Source of the DNA: an uncultured Campylobacterales bacterium
GTDB lineage: Bacteria > Campylobacterota > Campylobacteria > Campylobacterales > Arcobacteraceae
Direction of reading: 5' to 3'
Assembly (NCBI GenBank): GCA_947494995.1
Contig: CANLWY010000002.1
Span: forward strand, 1-64,000
Length of the DNA: 64,000 bases
Positions 51,837-59,660 of the stretch are shown here, piece by piece. The position numbers and the translations under genes are program-made. The notes below the pieces were generated by a model. It saw nothing but the letters and a program-made list of their open reading frames with translations, searched no databases and was not told the DNA's origin. Positions within the stretch are counted from its first letter, which is position 1. Every line of letters begins with the position of its first letter.

Positions 51837-51995
51837 TTATATAGCTTTGCTTTTACATAAATGTTTTTTTTCTTTTGCTACTCTAAGGCATTTTTTACAA
51901 ATAAAATGTGCAGATTTAACAATTTTAATAATTTCATTTTCTAATATAGAATAATTGTTTTTCTTAATATTACATAATTTTTGTATTTTTTTCAT
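51837..51995 (-). CDS. Small cysteine-containing protein (52 residues)
   Basis: This short ORF starts with ATG after AAAAAGGTATGTAA, a good ribosome binding site. It encodes a basic protein MKKIQKLCNIKKNNYSILEN then HFICKKCLRVAKEKKHLCKS. The CxxC plus a third cysteine suggests a small metal-binding or zinc-knuckle unit. Similar small FICKKC-ARVA proteins are, as I recall, common in Campylobacterota. It fills most of the gap between the UPF0323 and LysR genes. Function unknown. Confidence 0.6.
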   Translation of the reverse strand: MKKIQKLCNIKKNNYSILENEIIKIVKSAHFICKKCLRVAKEKKHLCKSKAI

Positions 51996-52059
51996 TTACA
52001 TACCTTTTTATAATTATATAATAGTTTACTATTTACATATATAAAAAAATATTTTACTC

Positions 52060-52887
52060 TTAAAATGATATTTCTTTTAAATAATTACTAATTTTTGGTA
52101 TGTTATCTTTCCTACATACTAAACAAGTTGGTATATCAACAATTTTTTTGTCTATTTTAGTAGTTTTTACTTTACTTAAATAGCCATATTTTTTTATAAT
52201 AGATTTTGGTAATAGTGTACTTCCCATACCCAATTCCACACAAGCTAATATAACTTCAAAATTTGCTAATTCTAAGATTTCATAATCTGTTATCCCTAGA
52301 TGTTCATAATATTTTTTTAGACCATTAAAAAATGCACAAATATCTTCATGCCCTATAATCGTGTTACTACTATTTTTCTTTTTTGATTCTACATAAAGTA
52401 ATTCATTTTCAAATCTTTTTAGTAAAGTCAATTCTTCTAGTTCTGGTTCTTTATTTATAAAGGCTACATCAACTTTATATTCTAATAGCATCTTTTTAAT
52501 ATTTACAGTATTGTTAGTCACAAGTTCTAATTTTGTATTTGGATAATCATTATTTAGTTTTTGTAAAAAAGGGATTAGTCTCATTTTTGTATTTGAGTAT
52601 GTTGAAGCAATAATAAGTGAGTCTTGTTTTTTAATATTTCTTATTTGATTTTGAGCCTCTTTTACTTTTTCAACTATTTCTATTGCAAGAGGTAGAAGTT
52701 TTTCTCCTTCTTTAGTAAGTAATACACCTTTTGGTACACGATGAAATAGTTCAAACCCAAGATTTTTTTCTAATTGCTTGATTCTAAGACTTACATTTGT
52801 TTGGGTTACTTTTAGTTTCTTTGCACCTAAACTAATACTTTTTTTCTCTGAAACTGCAACAAATACTTTTAGAAGATTTGAATCCAT
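52060..52887 (-). CDS. LysR-family transcriptional regulator
   Basis: The 275-residue protein has an N-terminal winged helix typical of LysR (LLKVFVAVSEKKSISLGAKK, LKVTQTNVSLRIKQLEKNLG, FELFHRVPKGVLLTKEGEKL) and a C-terminal effector domain. It is divergent from the cysteine desulfidase/L-serine dehydratase-like gene with 105 bp between. It probably controls that gene and senses its substrate or a related thiol; this is the usual logic of such pairs and is inferred. Confidence 0.92.
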   Translation of the reverse strand: MDSNLLKVFVAVSEKKSISLGAKKLKVTQTNVSLRIKQLEKNLGFELFHRVPKGVLLTKEGEKLLPLAIEIVEKVKEAQNQIRNIKKQDSLIIASTYSNTKMRLIPFLQKLNNDYPNTKLELVTNNTVNIKKMLLEYKVDVAFINKEPELEELTLLKRFENELLYVESKKKNSSNTIIGHEDICAFFNGLKKYYEHLGITDYEILELANFEVILACVELGMGSTLLPKSIIKKYGYLSKVKTTKIDKKIVDIPTCLVCRKDNIPKISNYLKEISF

Positions 52888-52906
52888 ATAACTATCCTTT
52901 ATATAA

Positions 52907-52954
52907 TCAATAATTATCTATTATTTGACTTGACTTAACTGATAGTAATATAAT
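52907..52954 (+). promoter_or_regulatory. Promoter and candidate LysR operator of the desulfidase gene
   Basis: TTGACT (52925-52930), an 18-bp spacer and TATAAT (52949-52954) form a good promoter 39 nt before the ATG. Just upstream and overlapping the -35 is an imperfect inverted repeat, TCAATAAT ... ATTATTTGA (52907-52927), a fair LysR-type site. Confidence 0.5.
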
Positions 52955-52992
52955 TGCACTTAAATTTAAGGATATTTTTTAAAAGGATTTGT

Positions 52993-54282
52993 ATGGAAAT
53001 TGAAAATTTTTTAAATATATTAAAAGAAGAGATTGTTCCTGCTCAAGGTTGTACAGAGCCTATAGCTATAGCTTATGTTAGTGCAAAGGCTGTAAAAGTT
53101 TTAGGGATATTGCCTGAGAGAGTAAATATCTATGTTTCAGGAAATATGATTAAAAATGTAAAATCAGTAATTATTCCAAACAGTGAAGGAATGGTTGGTA
53201 TTGAATCTGCTGTTTCTTTAGGTGTAACTGCTGGAAATTCTGATGATGAATTGATGGTAATAAGCTCTTTGAATAAAGATGAAATAAAAGGTGCTAAGAA
53301 GTATTTAGAAAGTAATAAGATAAATGTGATTCATGATAATACTGATGTAAAACTTTATGTAAGAGTAGAAGTTTTTTATAAAAACGAATGCTCTTTAGTT
53401 GAGATAAAACATTTTCATACAAATATAACAAGAATAGAGAAAAATAATAAGGTTTTAGTTGAGCAGATATGTAATGATATTGATTTTAAAACAACTCATG
53501 AGGATAGGTCAATATTAAGTATTAAAGCAATTTATGATTTTGCAAAAAAAGTTGATGTAAAAAAGGTTGAGTCTGTTTTTGATCAGGTAATTAAATTAAA
53601 TTCGAGCATTGCAAAAGCTGGCTTAAATGAAGAGTATGGCGTAAATATTGGAAGTTTAATTCAAAAAAATATGAATAAAGGATTTTATGGAAATGATATA
53701 AGGAATAAATGTGTCTCTTTTACATCTGCTGGGAGTGATGCAAGGATGAGTGGATGTTCTCTTCCTGTAATGACAACAAGTGGAAGTGGAAATCAAGGAA
53801 TGACAGCTTCTTTACCTATTATAAAATATGTAGAAGAGAAAAAACTTTCAAAAGAATGCTTATTAAGAGGATTGTTGTTTTCTCATTTATCAACAATACA
53901 TTTAAAAACAAATATTGGAAGACTATCTGCTTATTGTGGTGTTATGTGTGCAGCAAGTGCAGTAAGTGGTGCGATATCATTTTTAGAAGATGCTAAATAT
54001 GAAACAGTTGCAAACTCTATTACAAACAGTTTGGGAAATATCTCAGGAGTTGTTTGTGATGGAGCAAAAGCTTCTTGTGCAACTAAAATTGCAACAGGAA
54101 TTTATGCAGCATTTGACTCTTCAATGTTGGCATTAAATAATAAATATTTACATGCTGGAGATGGTATCATCTCTTCAGATATTGAAGAGACTATTAAAAA
54201 TATAGGTGTTTTATCACAATCAGGTATGAAAAAGACTGATGAAGTTATTTTAGATATTATGCAAGCTAAAAATAGAGTTTAA
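52993..54282 (+). CDS. L-cysteine desulfidase / UPF0597-type (CyuA) Fe-S enzyme
   Basis: About 429 residues from ATG 52993 (AAAAGGATTTGT upstream). It has the family signature IVPAQGCTEPIAIAYVSAKA, SAGSDARMSGCSLPVMTTSG then SGNQGMTASLPI, and CDGAKASCATKIATGIYAAF. The conserved cysteines (QGCTEP, SGC, CDGAKASC) bind the 4Fe-4S cluster. Members break cysteine to sulfide, pyruvate and ammonia, or act on serine. It is regulated by the divergent LysR gene. The transcript ends in a strong hairpin. Confidence 0.85.
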   Translation: MEIENFLNILKEEIVPAQGCTEPIAIAYVSAKAVKVLGILPERVNIYVSGNMIKNVKSVIIPNSEGMVGIESAVSLGVTAGNSDDELMVISSLNKDEIKGAKKYLESNKINVIHDNTDVKLYVRVEVFYKNECSLVEIKHFHTNITRIEKNNKVLVEQICNDIDFKTTHEDRSILSIKAIYDFAKKVDVKKVESVFDQVIKLNSSIAKAGLNEEYGVNIGSLIQKNMNKGFYGNDIRNKCVSFTSAGSDARMSGCSLPVMTTSGSGNQGMTASLPIIKYVEEKKLSKECLLRGLLFSHLSTIHLKTNIGRLSAYCGVMCAASAVSGAISFLEDAKYETVANSITNSLGNISGVVCDGAKASCATKIATGIYAAFDSSMLALNNKYLHAGDGIISSDIEETIKNIGVLSQSGMKKTDEVILDIMQAKNRV

Positions 54283-54312
54283 AAGGATGAATAGTTTTAC
54301 TATTCTCCTTTT
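54281..54312. terminator. Bidirectional terminator between desulfidase and aroE
   Basis: AAAAGGA(T)GAATAG pairs with CTATTCTCCTTTT around loop TTTTA: 13 bp with one bulged base. It serves the convergent genes and overlaps both stop codons. Confidence 0.75.
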
Positions 54313-55103
54313 AATGCTTTTCTCATTACTTCAATTACTTCTTCTGTAGCATTTTGCTTAGTAAAATATTCAAAAGCTAAAACACCTTGATAAAGTAACA
54401 TATCTTCACCATCTTTTATTTTAAGACCTTTTTCTTGTGCAAGATCTAAAAATGGTGTAACTTTTCCATAAACACAATCAAAAGCGGAAGTCGCAGATTG
54501 AAGTACATTTTCTAATATTTCTTGGGGGCAAGGAAGATAATCATCTTTTAGCCCAGCACTTGTAGAGTTTACTATCAAGTCATATTCTTGGGCATTAAAA
54601 TTATCCCAAGTAGAGCATTTGATGTTATGTTCTTTAAAAAAAGCAAGTTTCCCTTCACTTCTATTTAGAACAGTTACATCAATATCACTTTGTTGAAGGG
54701 CTAGTGAAATTGCTTTTGCAGTTCCTCCTGCTCCTAAAAGTAGAACTTTTTTAACTTCTCCAAAGCTTTCAATTGCATATAAGAATCCAGGAGCATCTGT
54801 ATTATATGCTATAATTTTCCCATCTTCATTTATATATGTATTTACAGCTTTTATTTCATTTGCTAAACCTCTTACTTCATCAGCATTTCTAAAAGCAGCT
54901 TCTTTATGAGGTACTGTAATATTTGCACCTTCATAACCTTTTTCTAAAAATACATCTTTGATTGTCTCTCCATCTTCAAGAAGATTTTTTATGTATTGGG
55001 CATTGTATTCAATATTTTCAAATCCAGCATTGTGCATTTGCGGTGATTTTGAATGTTCTACAGGGTTCCCAAATATTACAAATATCTTTTTTTCTTCGTT
55101 CAT
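54300..55103 (-). CDS. aroE: Shikimate dehydrogenase
   Basis: The 267-residue protein has GNPVEHSKSPQMHNAGFENI (substrate loop), ANITVPHKEAA (catalytic Lys), VNTYINEDGKIIAYNTDAPG, the NADP loop LLLGAGGTAKAISLALQQS and VNSTSAGLKDD. The length is normal. It reduces 3-dehydroshikimate in aromatic amino acid biosynthesis. It stands alone on this strand with a short AAGGAAAGAG ribosome binding site. Confidence 0.95.
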   Translation of the reverse strand: MNEEKKIFVIFGNPVEHSKSPQMHNAGFENIEYNAQYIKNLLEDGETIKDVFLEKGYEGANITVPHKEAAFRNADEVRGLANEIKAVNTYINEDGKIIAYNTDAPGFLYAIESFGEVKKVLLLGAGGTAKAISLALQQSDIDVTVLNRSEGKLAFFKEHNIKCSTWDNFNAQEYDLIVNSTSAGLKDDYLPCPQEILENVLQSATSAFDCVYGKVTPFLDLAQEKGLKIKDGEDMLLYQGVLAFEYFTKQNATEEVIEVMRKALKGE

Positions 55104-55200
55104 CTCTTTCCTTTAAAGATGCGATTTTATCTAAAATCTAATAAGAATATATTAAATTTTAAATTGTAAAATATTTTAATATTAATGCTTAGGATTACAA

Positions 55201-55875
55201 ATGTATAAAATATTTCACACTTTTACTACAAAAGAAGATGGAAATTTGGCTTATCATGTAAAAGACTTAAAAATAAATGTAGATAAAAACAGAGAAGTGT
55301 TGGCTTCAAAATATAATTTTGACTCTGAAAAATTAGTTTACATGAATCAAGTACATGGTAATAAAGTGGTTATTGTTGATAAGGACTCCCCAAGGCTAAT
55401 TGAAGATTGTGATGGTATTATAACAAAAGAAAAAAATTTGACTTTGATGGTTATGGTTGCTGATTGTATTCCTATTTTATTTTTTGATAAAGTTGAGGGT
55501 GTAGTAGCTGCTGTTCATGCGGGACGAAACTCTACATTTTTAAAAATTGCACAAATTACTGCTCTTAAAATGATTAATGAATTAAACTGCCTCCCTGAAA
55601 ATATTGAAGTGATTTTAGGCCCTTCAATTCAAAAGTGCTGTTATGAAGTAAATGATGAGATGGTAAATATTGTAAAAAAATCGTTTGGTAACCATTTTAC
55701 TAGGGGTAGATTAATTGATTTACAAGGTATAAATCAGAAGCTTTTAAGTGACATAAATGTGACAAATATAAGTATATCTAATATATGCACTAAGTGCTCA
55801 TCTGAGCCTTTTTTCTCCTATCGAGCAGATAAGTACTGTGGTAGGTTTGCTGGTTTAGTCTCGATACTAGCGTGA
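55201..55875 (+). CDS. pgeF: PgeF/YfiH-family laccase-domain protein (peptidoglycan editing factor)
   Basis: The 224-residue protein has YMNQVHGNKVVIVDK, DGIITKEKNLTLMVMVADCI then PILFFD, VAAVHAGRNSTFLKIAQI, LGPSIQKCCYEVNDEM and FFSYRADKYCGRFAGLV, the multi-copper-oxidase-like metal motifs of the PgeF family. Family members remove misincorporated serine from muropeptide precursors; older annotations say polyphenol oxidase. Cytoplasmic. Monocistronic. Confidence 0.9.
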   Translation: MYKIFHTFTTKEDGNLAYHVKDLKINVDKNREVLASKYNFDSEKLVYMNQVHGNKVVIVDKDSPRLIEDCDGIITKEKNLTLMVMVADCIPILFFDKVEGVVAAVHAGRNSTFLKIAQITALKMINELNCLPENIEVILGPSIQKCCYEVNDEMVNIVKKSFGNHFTRGRLIDLQGINQKLLSDINVTNISISNICTKCSSEPFFSYRADKYCGRFAGLVSILA

Positions 55876-56024
55876 TTGTGTAAAAACTATGTAAATATCA
55901 TGTAAAAATCATGTAACTTAAAAAGAAATAAAAGTTTATAAGCTGAAATTATCATTTTCCTCTTTTTTATAAGCTCAACTTAGTTAGAATCTAGTGACCA
56001 TTTATTAAGAAGAGAGGAGATTAA

Positions 56025-57281
56025 ATGAGTAATCCTGTAACAAAAGAAGAAGCATTAGACTATCATCAGTTTCCAAAGCCTGGGAAGCTTGAAGTTGGTA
56101 CAACAACTGAGTTAAATACTCAAAGAGACTTATCTTTAGCGTATACACCTGGTGTTGCATTCCCTTGTTTAGAAATTGAAGAGAACCCTGAATCTGCATT
56201 TAAATATACTGCAAAAAGAAATCTTGTAGCAGTAATCACAAATGGTACAGCTGTACTAGGCCTTGGTAATATTGGAGCGTTAGCTGCAAAGCCAGTTATG
56301 GAAGGTAAATCTGTACTATTTAAGAAATTTTCTGCGATTGATTCTTTTGATATTGAAGTTGCTGAAGAGAGTGCTGAAAAATTTATTGAAGTTTGTAAAG
56401 CAATTTCTCCAACATTTGGAGGAATTAATTTAGAAGATATTAAAGCACCTGAATGTTTTGAGATAGAAAGAAGATTAATTGAAGAGCTTGATATTCCAGT
56501 AATGCATGATGATCAGCATGGAACAGCAATTATTACAACTGCTGGATTAATAAATGCTTGTGATATTATTAAGAAAAATATTGAAGATTTAAAAGTAGTT
56601 GTAGTTGGAGCAGGGGCGGCTGCAATATCTTGTTCTAGAATGTATAGAGCAGTAGGGGTAGAAAATATTATTATGTGTGATTCTAAAGGAGTTATTCATG
56701 ATGGTAGAGATGACCTAAATAAATATAAAAAAGAGTTTTCAATTTCTGAGCCTTTAAGTAAACTTGAGGCTTTTAGAGAAGCAGATGTTGTTCTTGGTTT
56801 ATCAAGACCTGGAACATTTACACAAGAGCATATTGCTGTAATGGCTAGTGAACCTATTGTATTTACATTATCTAATCCTACTCCTGAGCTTTTCCCAGAA
56901 GAAGTACATGCAATTAGAGATAAAGCTATTGTAGGAACAGGAAGATCTGATTTTCCTAACCAAGTAAATAATGTAATAGGATTTCCATTTATTTTTAGAG
57001 GAGCATTAGATGTTCAAGCTAAGAAAATAAATATGCAAATGAAAAAAGCTGCTGCATATGCTATTGCAGATTTAGCAAAAAAACCAGTTCCAGATTATGT
57101 AAAAGAGATATTTGGAAACTTAACATATTCAAAAGAGTATATTATCCCAACTGCTTTTGATAAAAGACTTATTGTTGAAGTTTCAAGTGCAGTTGCTCAA
57201 GCTGCAGTTGATTCTGGAGTAGCAAGAGTTAAAAATTTTGATATTGAAGCCTATAAAGAACAGTTATCTAAAATGATTTAA
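56025..57281 (+). CDS. NAD(P)-dependent malic enzyme
   Basis: The 418-residue protein is the short bacterial malic enzyme (no phosphotransacetylase domain). It has SLAYTPGVAFPCLEIEENP, VITNGTAVLGLGNIGALAAK, MEGKSVLFKKFSAIDSFDIE, VMHDDQHGTAIITTAGLI and VVGAGAAAISCSRMY. It decarboxylates malate to pyruvate. Cofactor preference is uncertain from sequence. An AGAGAGGAGATTAA ribosome binding site is ideal. The leader (about 150 bp) contains no recognised riboswitch. Confidence 0.93.
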   Translation: MSNPVTKEEALDYHQFPKPGKLEVGTTTELNTQRDLSLAYTPGVAFPCLEIEENPESAFKYTAKRNLVAVITNGTAVLGLGNIGALAAKPVMEGKSVLFKKFSAIDSFDIEVAEESAEKFIEVCKAISPTFGGINLEDIKAPECFEIERRLIEELDIPVMHDDQHGTAIITTAGLINACDIIKKNIEDLKVVVVGAGAAAISCSRMYRAVGVENIIMCDSKGVIHDGRDDLNKYKKEFSISEPLSKLEAFREADVVLGLSRPGTFTQEHIAVMASEPIVFTLSNPTPELFPEEVHAIRDKAIVGTGRSDFPNQVNNVIGFPFIFRGALDVQAKKINMQMKKAAAYAIADLAKKPVPDYVKEIFGNLTYSKEYIIPTAFDKRLIVEVSSAVAQAAVDSGVARVKNFDIEAYKEQLSKMI

Positions 57282-57341
57282 ATTAATTTCATGGTATTAT
57301 TTCAAGTTAATTTGAAATAATACTGTGAATATAGGACAAAA

Positions 57342-58175
57342 ATGAAAGAATATATACTTCTAATAGATACAATCGATGCAAAAGGGCTTGTTTACAATGT
57401 CTCAAAAGTACTTTTTGCAAACAATCTAAATATAGAACAAAATGCTGAATATGTAGAAAAAGAATCAAATAAATTTTTTATGAGAACTGTGATTTCTGGT
57501 GATTTAAATAAAAATATACTTTTAAAAGAGCTTACAGAAGTTTTACCAGAAGGTTCGAGAATTAAACTTAATGCAAAATCAAAAAAAGATATTGTAATTT
57601 TAGCAACAAAAGAGTCTCATGTACTTGGAGATTTATTAATTAGATATATTGATGGTGAACTTGATGCAAATATTAAAGCAGTTATTGCAAACCACGATTA
57701 TTTAAGAGATTTAGTAGAAAAATTTGATATTCCATTTCATTGCATTAGTGCTGAGAACATGGAAAGAGAAGCTCATGAAGATTTAGTAATTGAACAAATT
57801 AAAGAGTATGAGCCTGAGTTAATTGTACTTGCAAAATATATGAGAATTTTAACTCCAAAATTTGTTGAAACTTTCCCTCAGCAAGTATTAAATATCCATC
57901 ATTCATTTTTACCTGCCTTTATTGGCGCAAACCCTTATAAACAAGCGCACCATAGAGGTGTAAAGATTATTGGAGCAACTGCACACTATGTAACAGATGA
58001 TTTAGATGAAGGTCCAATTATCTCTCAAGATGTTGTAAGAGTTGACCATACTTTTTCTTGGCAAGATATGAGAAGAGCTGGAAGAAATGTTGAGAAAGTT
58101 GTCTTATCAAATGCACTTCAGTTATTACTTGAAGATAAAGTATTTGTTTTTGGAAACAAAACGGTAGTATTATAG
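57342..58175 (+). CDS. purU: Formyltetrahydrofolate deformylase PurU
   Basis: The 277-residue protein has an N-terminal ACT domain (LLIDTIDAKGLVYNVSKVLF) and a formyltransferase-fold domain. Active-site segments are NIHHSFLPAFIGANPYKQAH and GATAHYVTDDLDEGPII. It hydrolyses 10-formyl-THF to formate and THF. The gene precedes trmL by 1 nt. Length and motifs are complete. Confidence 0.92.
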   Translation: MKEYILLIDTIDAKGLVYNVSKVLFANNLNIEQNAEYVEKESNKFFMRTVISGDLNKNILLKELTEVLPEGSRIKLNAKSKKDIVILATKESHVLGDLLIRYIDGELDANIKAVIANHDYLRDLVEKFDIPFHCISAENMEREAHEDLVIEQIKEYEPELIVLAKYMRILTPKFVETFPQQVLNIHHSFLPAFIGANPYKQAHHRGVKIIGATAHYVTDDLDEGPIISQDVVRVDHTFSWQDMRRAGRNVEKVVLSNALQLLLEDKVFVFGNKTVVL

Positions 58176-58176
58176 T

Positions 58177-58641
58177 ATGTTTAATATAGTTTTATTAGAA
58201 CCAAGAATCCCTGGAAATGTGGGTACAATCGGACGATTAGCTTTTGCTTTAAATTGTAGACTTCATTTAATCAAACCATATGGTTTTGGGGAGATTACAG
58301 AAAAAGAAGTTAGACGAGCGGGTCTTGATTATTGGTATGATTTAGATATTAGTGAATATGAAAATATAGAGGATTTTTGGTCTAAAAATCCTTTAAATGA
58401 TAGGCACTTTTATGCTACAACAAAAACTGAACAAGTCTATTTTGAACAAGAGTATAAAGCAGGGGATTATTTTTACTTTGGAAGAGAAGATAAAGGTTTA
58501 CCTGAAGCAATGTTAGATGAGCACATAGATGGTTGTATAACTATTCCTATGACAAATGATGCAAGATCTTTAAATATTGCAAACTCAGTGTCGATTGTAG
58601 CTTACGAAGCTTTAAGACAGAACTTTAAAGAATTTAAATAG
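58177..58641 (+). CDS. trmL: tRNA (cytidine/uridine-34-2'-O)-methyltransferase TrmL
   Basis: The 154-residue SPOUT methyltransferase has EPRIPGNVGTIGRLAFALNC, FGREDKGLPEAML and TIPMTNDARSLNIANSVSIV. It methylates the wobble base 2'-O in tRNA-Leu. The last 46 bp of its locus are partly duplicated at 59364-59420, behind a small membrane-protein gene, suggesting an insertion at its 3' end. Confidence 0.92.
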   Translation: MFNIVLLEPRIPGNVGTIGRLAFALNCRLHLIKPYGFGEITEKEVRRAGLDYWYDLDISEYENIEDFWSKNPLNDRHFYATTKTEQVYFEQEYKAGDYFYFGREDKGLPEAMLDEHIDGCITIPMTNDARSLNIANSVSIVAYEALRQNFKEFK

Positions 58642-58643
58642 TC
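58598..58643. repeat. trmL 3'-end repeat, intact copy
   Basis: Contains TAGCTTACGAAGCTTTA (58598-58614) and the 23-bp segment at 58621-58643. Both recur at 59364-59420, the first with one mismatch and the second without any. Confidence 0.85.
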
Positions 58644-58698
58644 AACAACCTTATTCCTAAGAAGAATGTTAGGAATGGGGAAAAGTCTTATTTTGTAT

Positions 58699-59253
58699 CT
58701 AGTTTTTTAATTTTTTTATAAGTTCGCTTGAAATAAATACAATTATTGGAAGAATAATAATCCCAACAATTATTGCATACGAAACAATATAAATAGCTTT
58801 TCCTAAATCATCTTCATTATTATTTATAGGAAGGTTATATTCATCATAAATTCCAAATATATACATCAAAAGATATAAAGAAATTATCATTAATACAATT
58901 GTTAAAAAAGAGATTAATAGATAATGTACATAATCACTTTTCTTCTTTTTTTGCTCTATACTGTAAAAAGGTAAAAATATCATTATCATAAATTCAATTA
59001 CTATAAATATTATAATGAAAAGTAATGTCGAAGAATTTAACTTAATCAAATAAGAGTAGTTTATAATAAAAAGAAGGAGTATCCAATTATAAAAAATACT
59101 TATAAAATAGATTATTTTTTTTGTTTTATATTGACTATGGCAATTCGAACAATTTACTTCTTTCCCTAATTTTAATGTTACGATGTTCAAAATATTTTGT
59201 AATTTATTTATTTTTGTCCCACACTTCTTGCATTTAAAATGTAATAAATCCAT
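58699..59253 (-). CDS. Membrane protein with N-terminal zinc-ribbon-like domain
   Basis: The 184-residue protein has two CxxC pairs in the first 45 residues (HFKCKKCGTKI and VNCSNCHSQYK), a zinc-ribbon pattern. About four membrane helices follow (IIYFISIFYNWILLLFII; LFIIIFIVIEFMIMIFLPFY; LLISFLTIVLMIISLYLLMY; YAIIVGIIILPIIVFISS). Function unknown. It lies inside a segment bracketed by trmL 3'-end repeats, on the opposite strand to trmL, so it looks like a late insertion. Confidence 0.65.
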   Translation of the reverse strand: MDLLHFKCKKCGTKINKLQNILNIVTLKLGKEVNCSNCHSQYKTKKIIYFISIFYNWILLLFIINYSYLIKLNSSTLLFIIIFIVIEFMIMIFLPFYSIEQKKKKSDYVHYLLISFLTIVLMIISLYLLMYIFGIYDEYNLPINNNEDDLGKAIYIVSYAIIVGIIILPIIVFISSELIKKLKN

Positions 59254-59363
59254 TTGTTTTCCACTAGTATTGATTTAATAATTAAATATTTTAATATATC
59301 TAAAAGTACTTTAATATAATCAAAAAAATTACAAAATACAATGTAAATTATCTACTTTGTATA

Positions 59364-59420
59364 TAGCTTACTAAGCTTTAGTTTGGAAATGAGAGAAAAC
59401 TTTAAAGAATTTAAATAGTC
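59364..59420 (+). pseudogene. Decayed duplicate of the trmL 3' end
   Basis: TAGCTTACTAAGCTTTA (59364-59380) and a perfect 23-bp match (59398-59420) repeat the end of trmL in order, with 11 extra bases between them and an in-frame stop. This is a non-functional copy. It marks the far border of the inserted membrane-protein gene. Confidence 0.7.
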
Positions 59421-59426
59421 TAAGTA

Positions 59427-59660
59427 CTATAATAAATTCTTTTTAGCCTTTTTTATAAGTTTTTTAATAGCTTTTAGTTTTTTTTCTAAAACTACTTTTT
59501 CTTCTTTATTCTTTTCTTTTTTTAGTTTTTTGCCTATTGCTTTTCTTTTTTCGAGAAGTTTAATCATTAGTTCATTTATTTCACTTTTATTTTCTTGAAT
59601 TACATTTTTATCCCAAGTAAAAAAGTTTTCAAAGTTTTTATTTATTTGCTTAAACTTCAT
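59427..59660 (-). CDS. Small lysine-rich coiled-coil protein
   Basis: The 77-residue protein is largely a basic helix (EEKVVLEKKLKAIKKLIKKA). Its start overlaps the end of the Na/Pi symporter gene by 11 nt, so it is co-translated with it. No domain known. The heptad-like Lys/Leu spacing suggests coiled coil or nucleic-acid binding. Real-gene status rests on the overlap and open frame only. Confidence 0.5.
   Translation of the reverse strand: MKFKQINKNFENFFTWDKNVIQENKSEINELMIKLLEKRKAIGKKLKKEKNKEEKVVLEKKLKAIKKLIKKAKKNLL

Noticed and set aside
58653-58676. Hairpin ATTCCTAA/TTAGGAAT after trmL as a terminator
   Set aside because: Eight-bp stem but no T tail; G-rich sequence follows, so evidence is insufficient.
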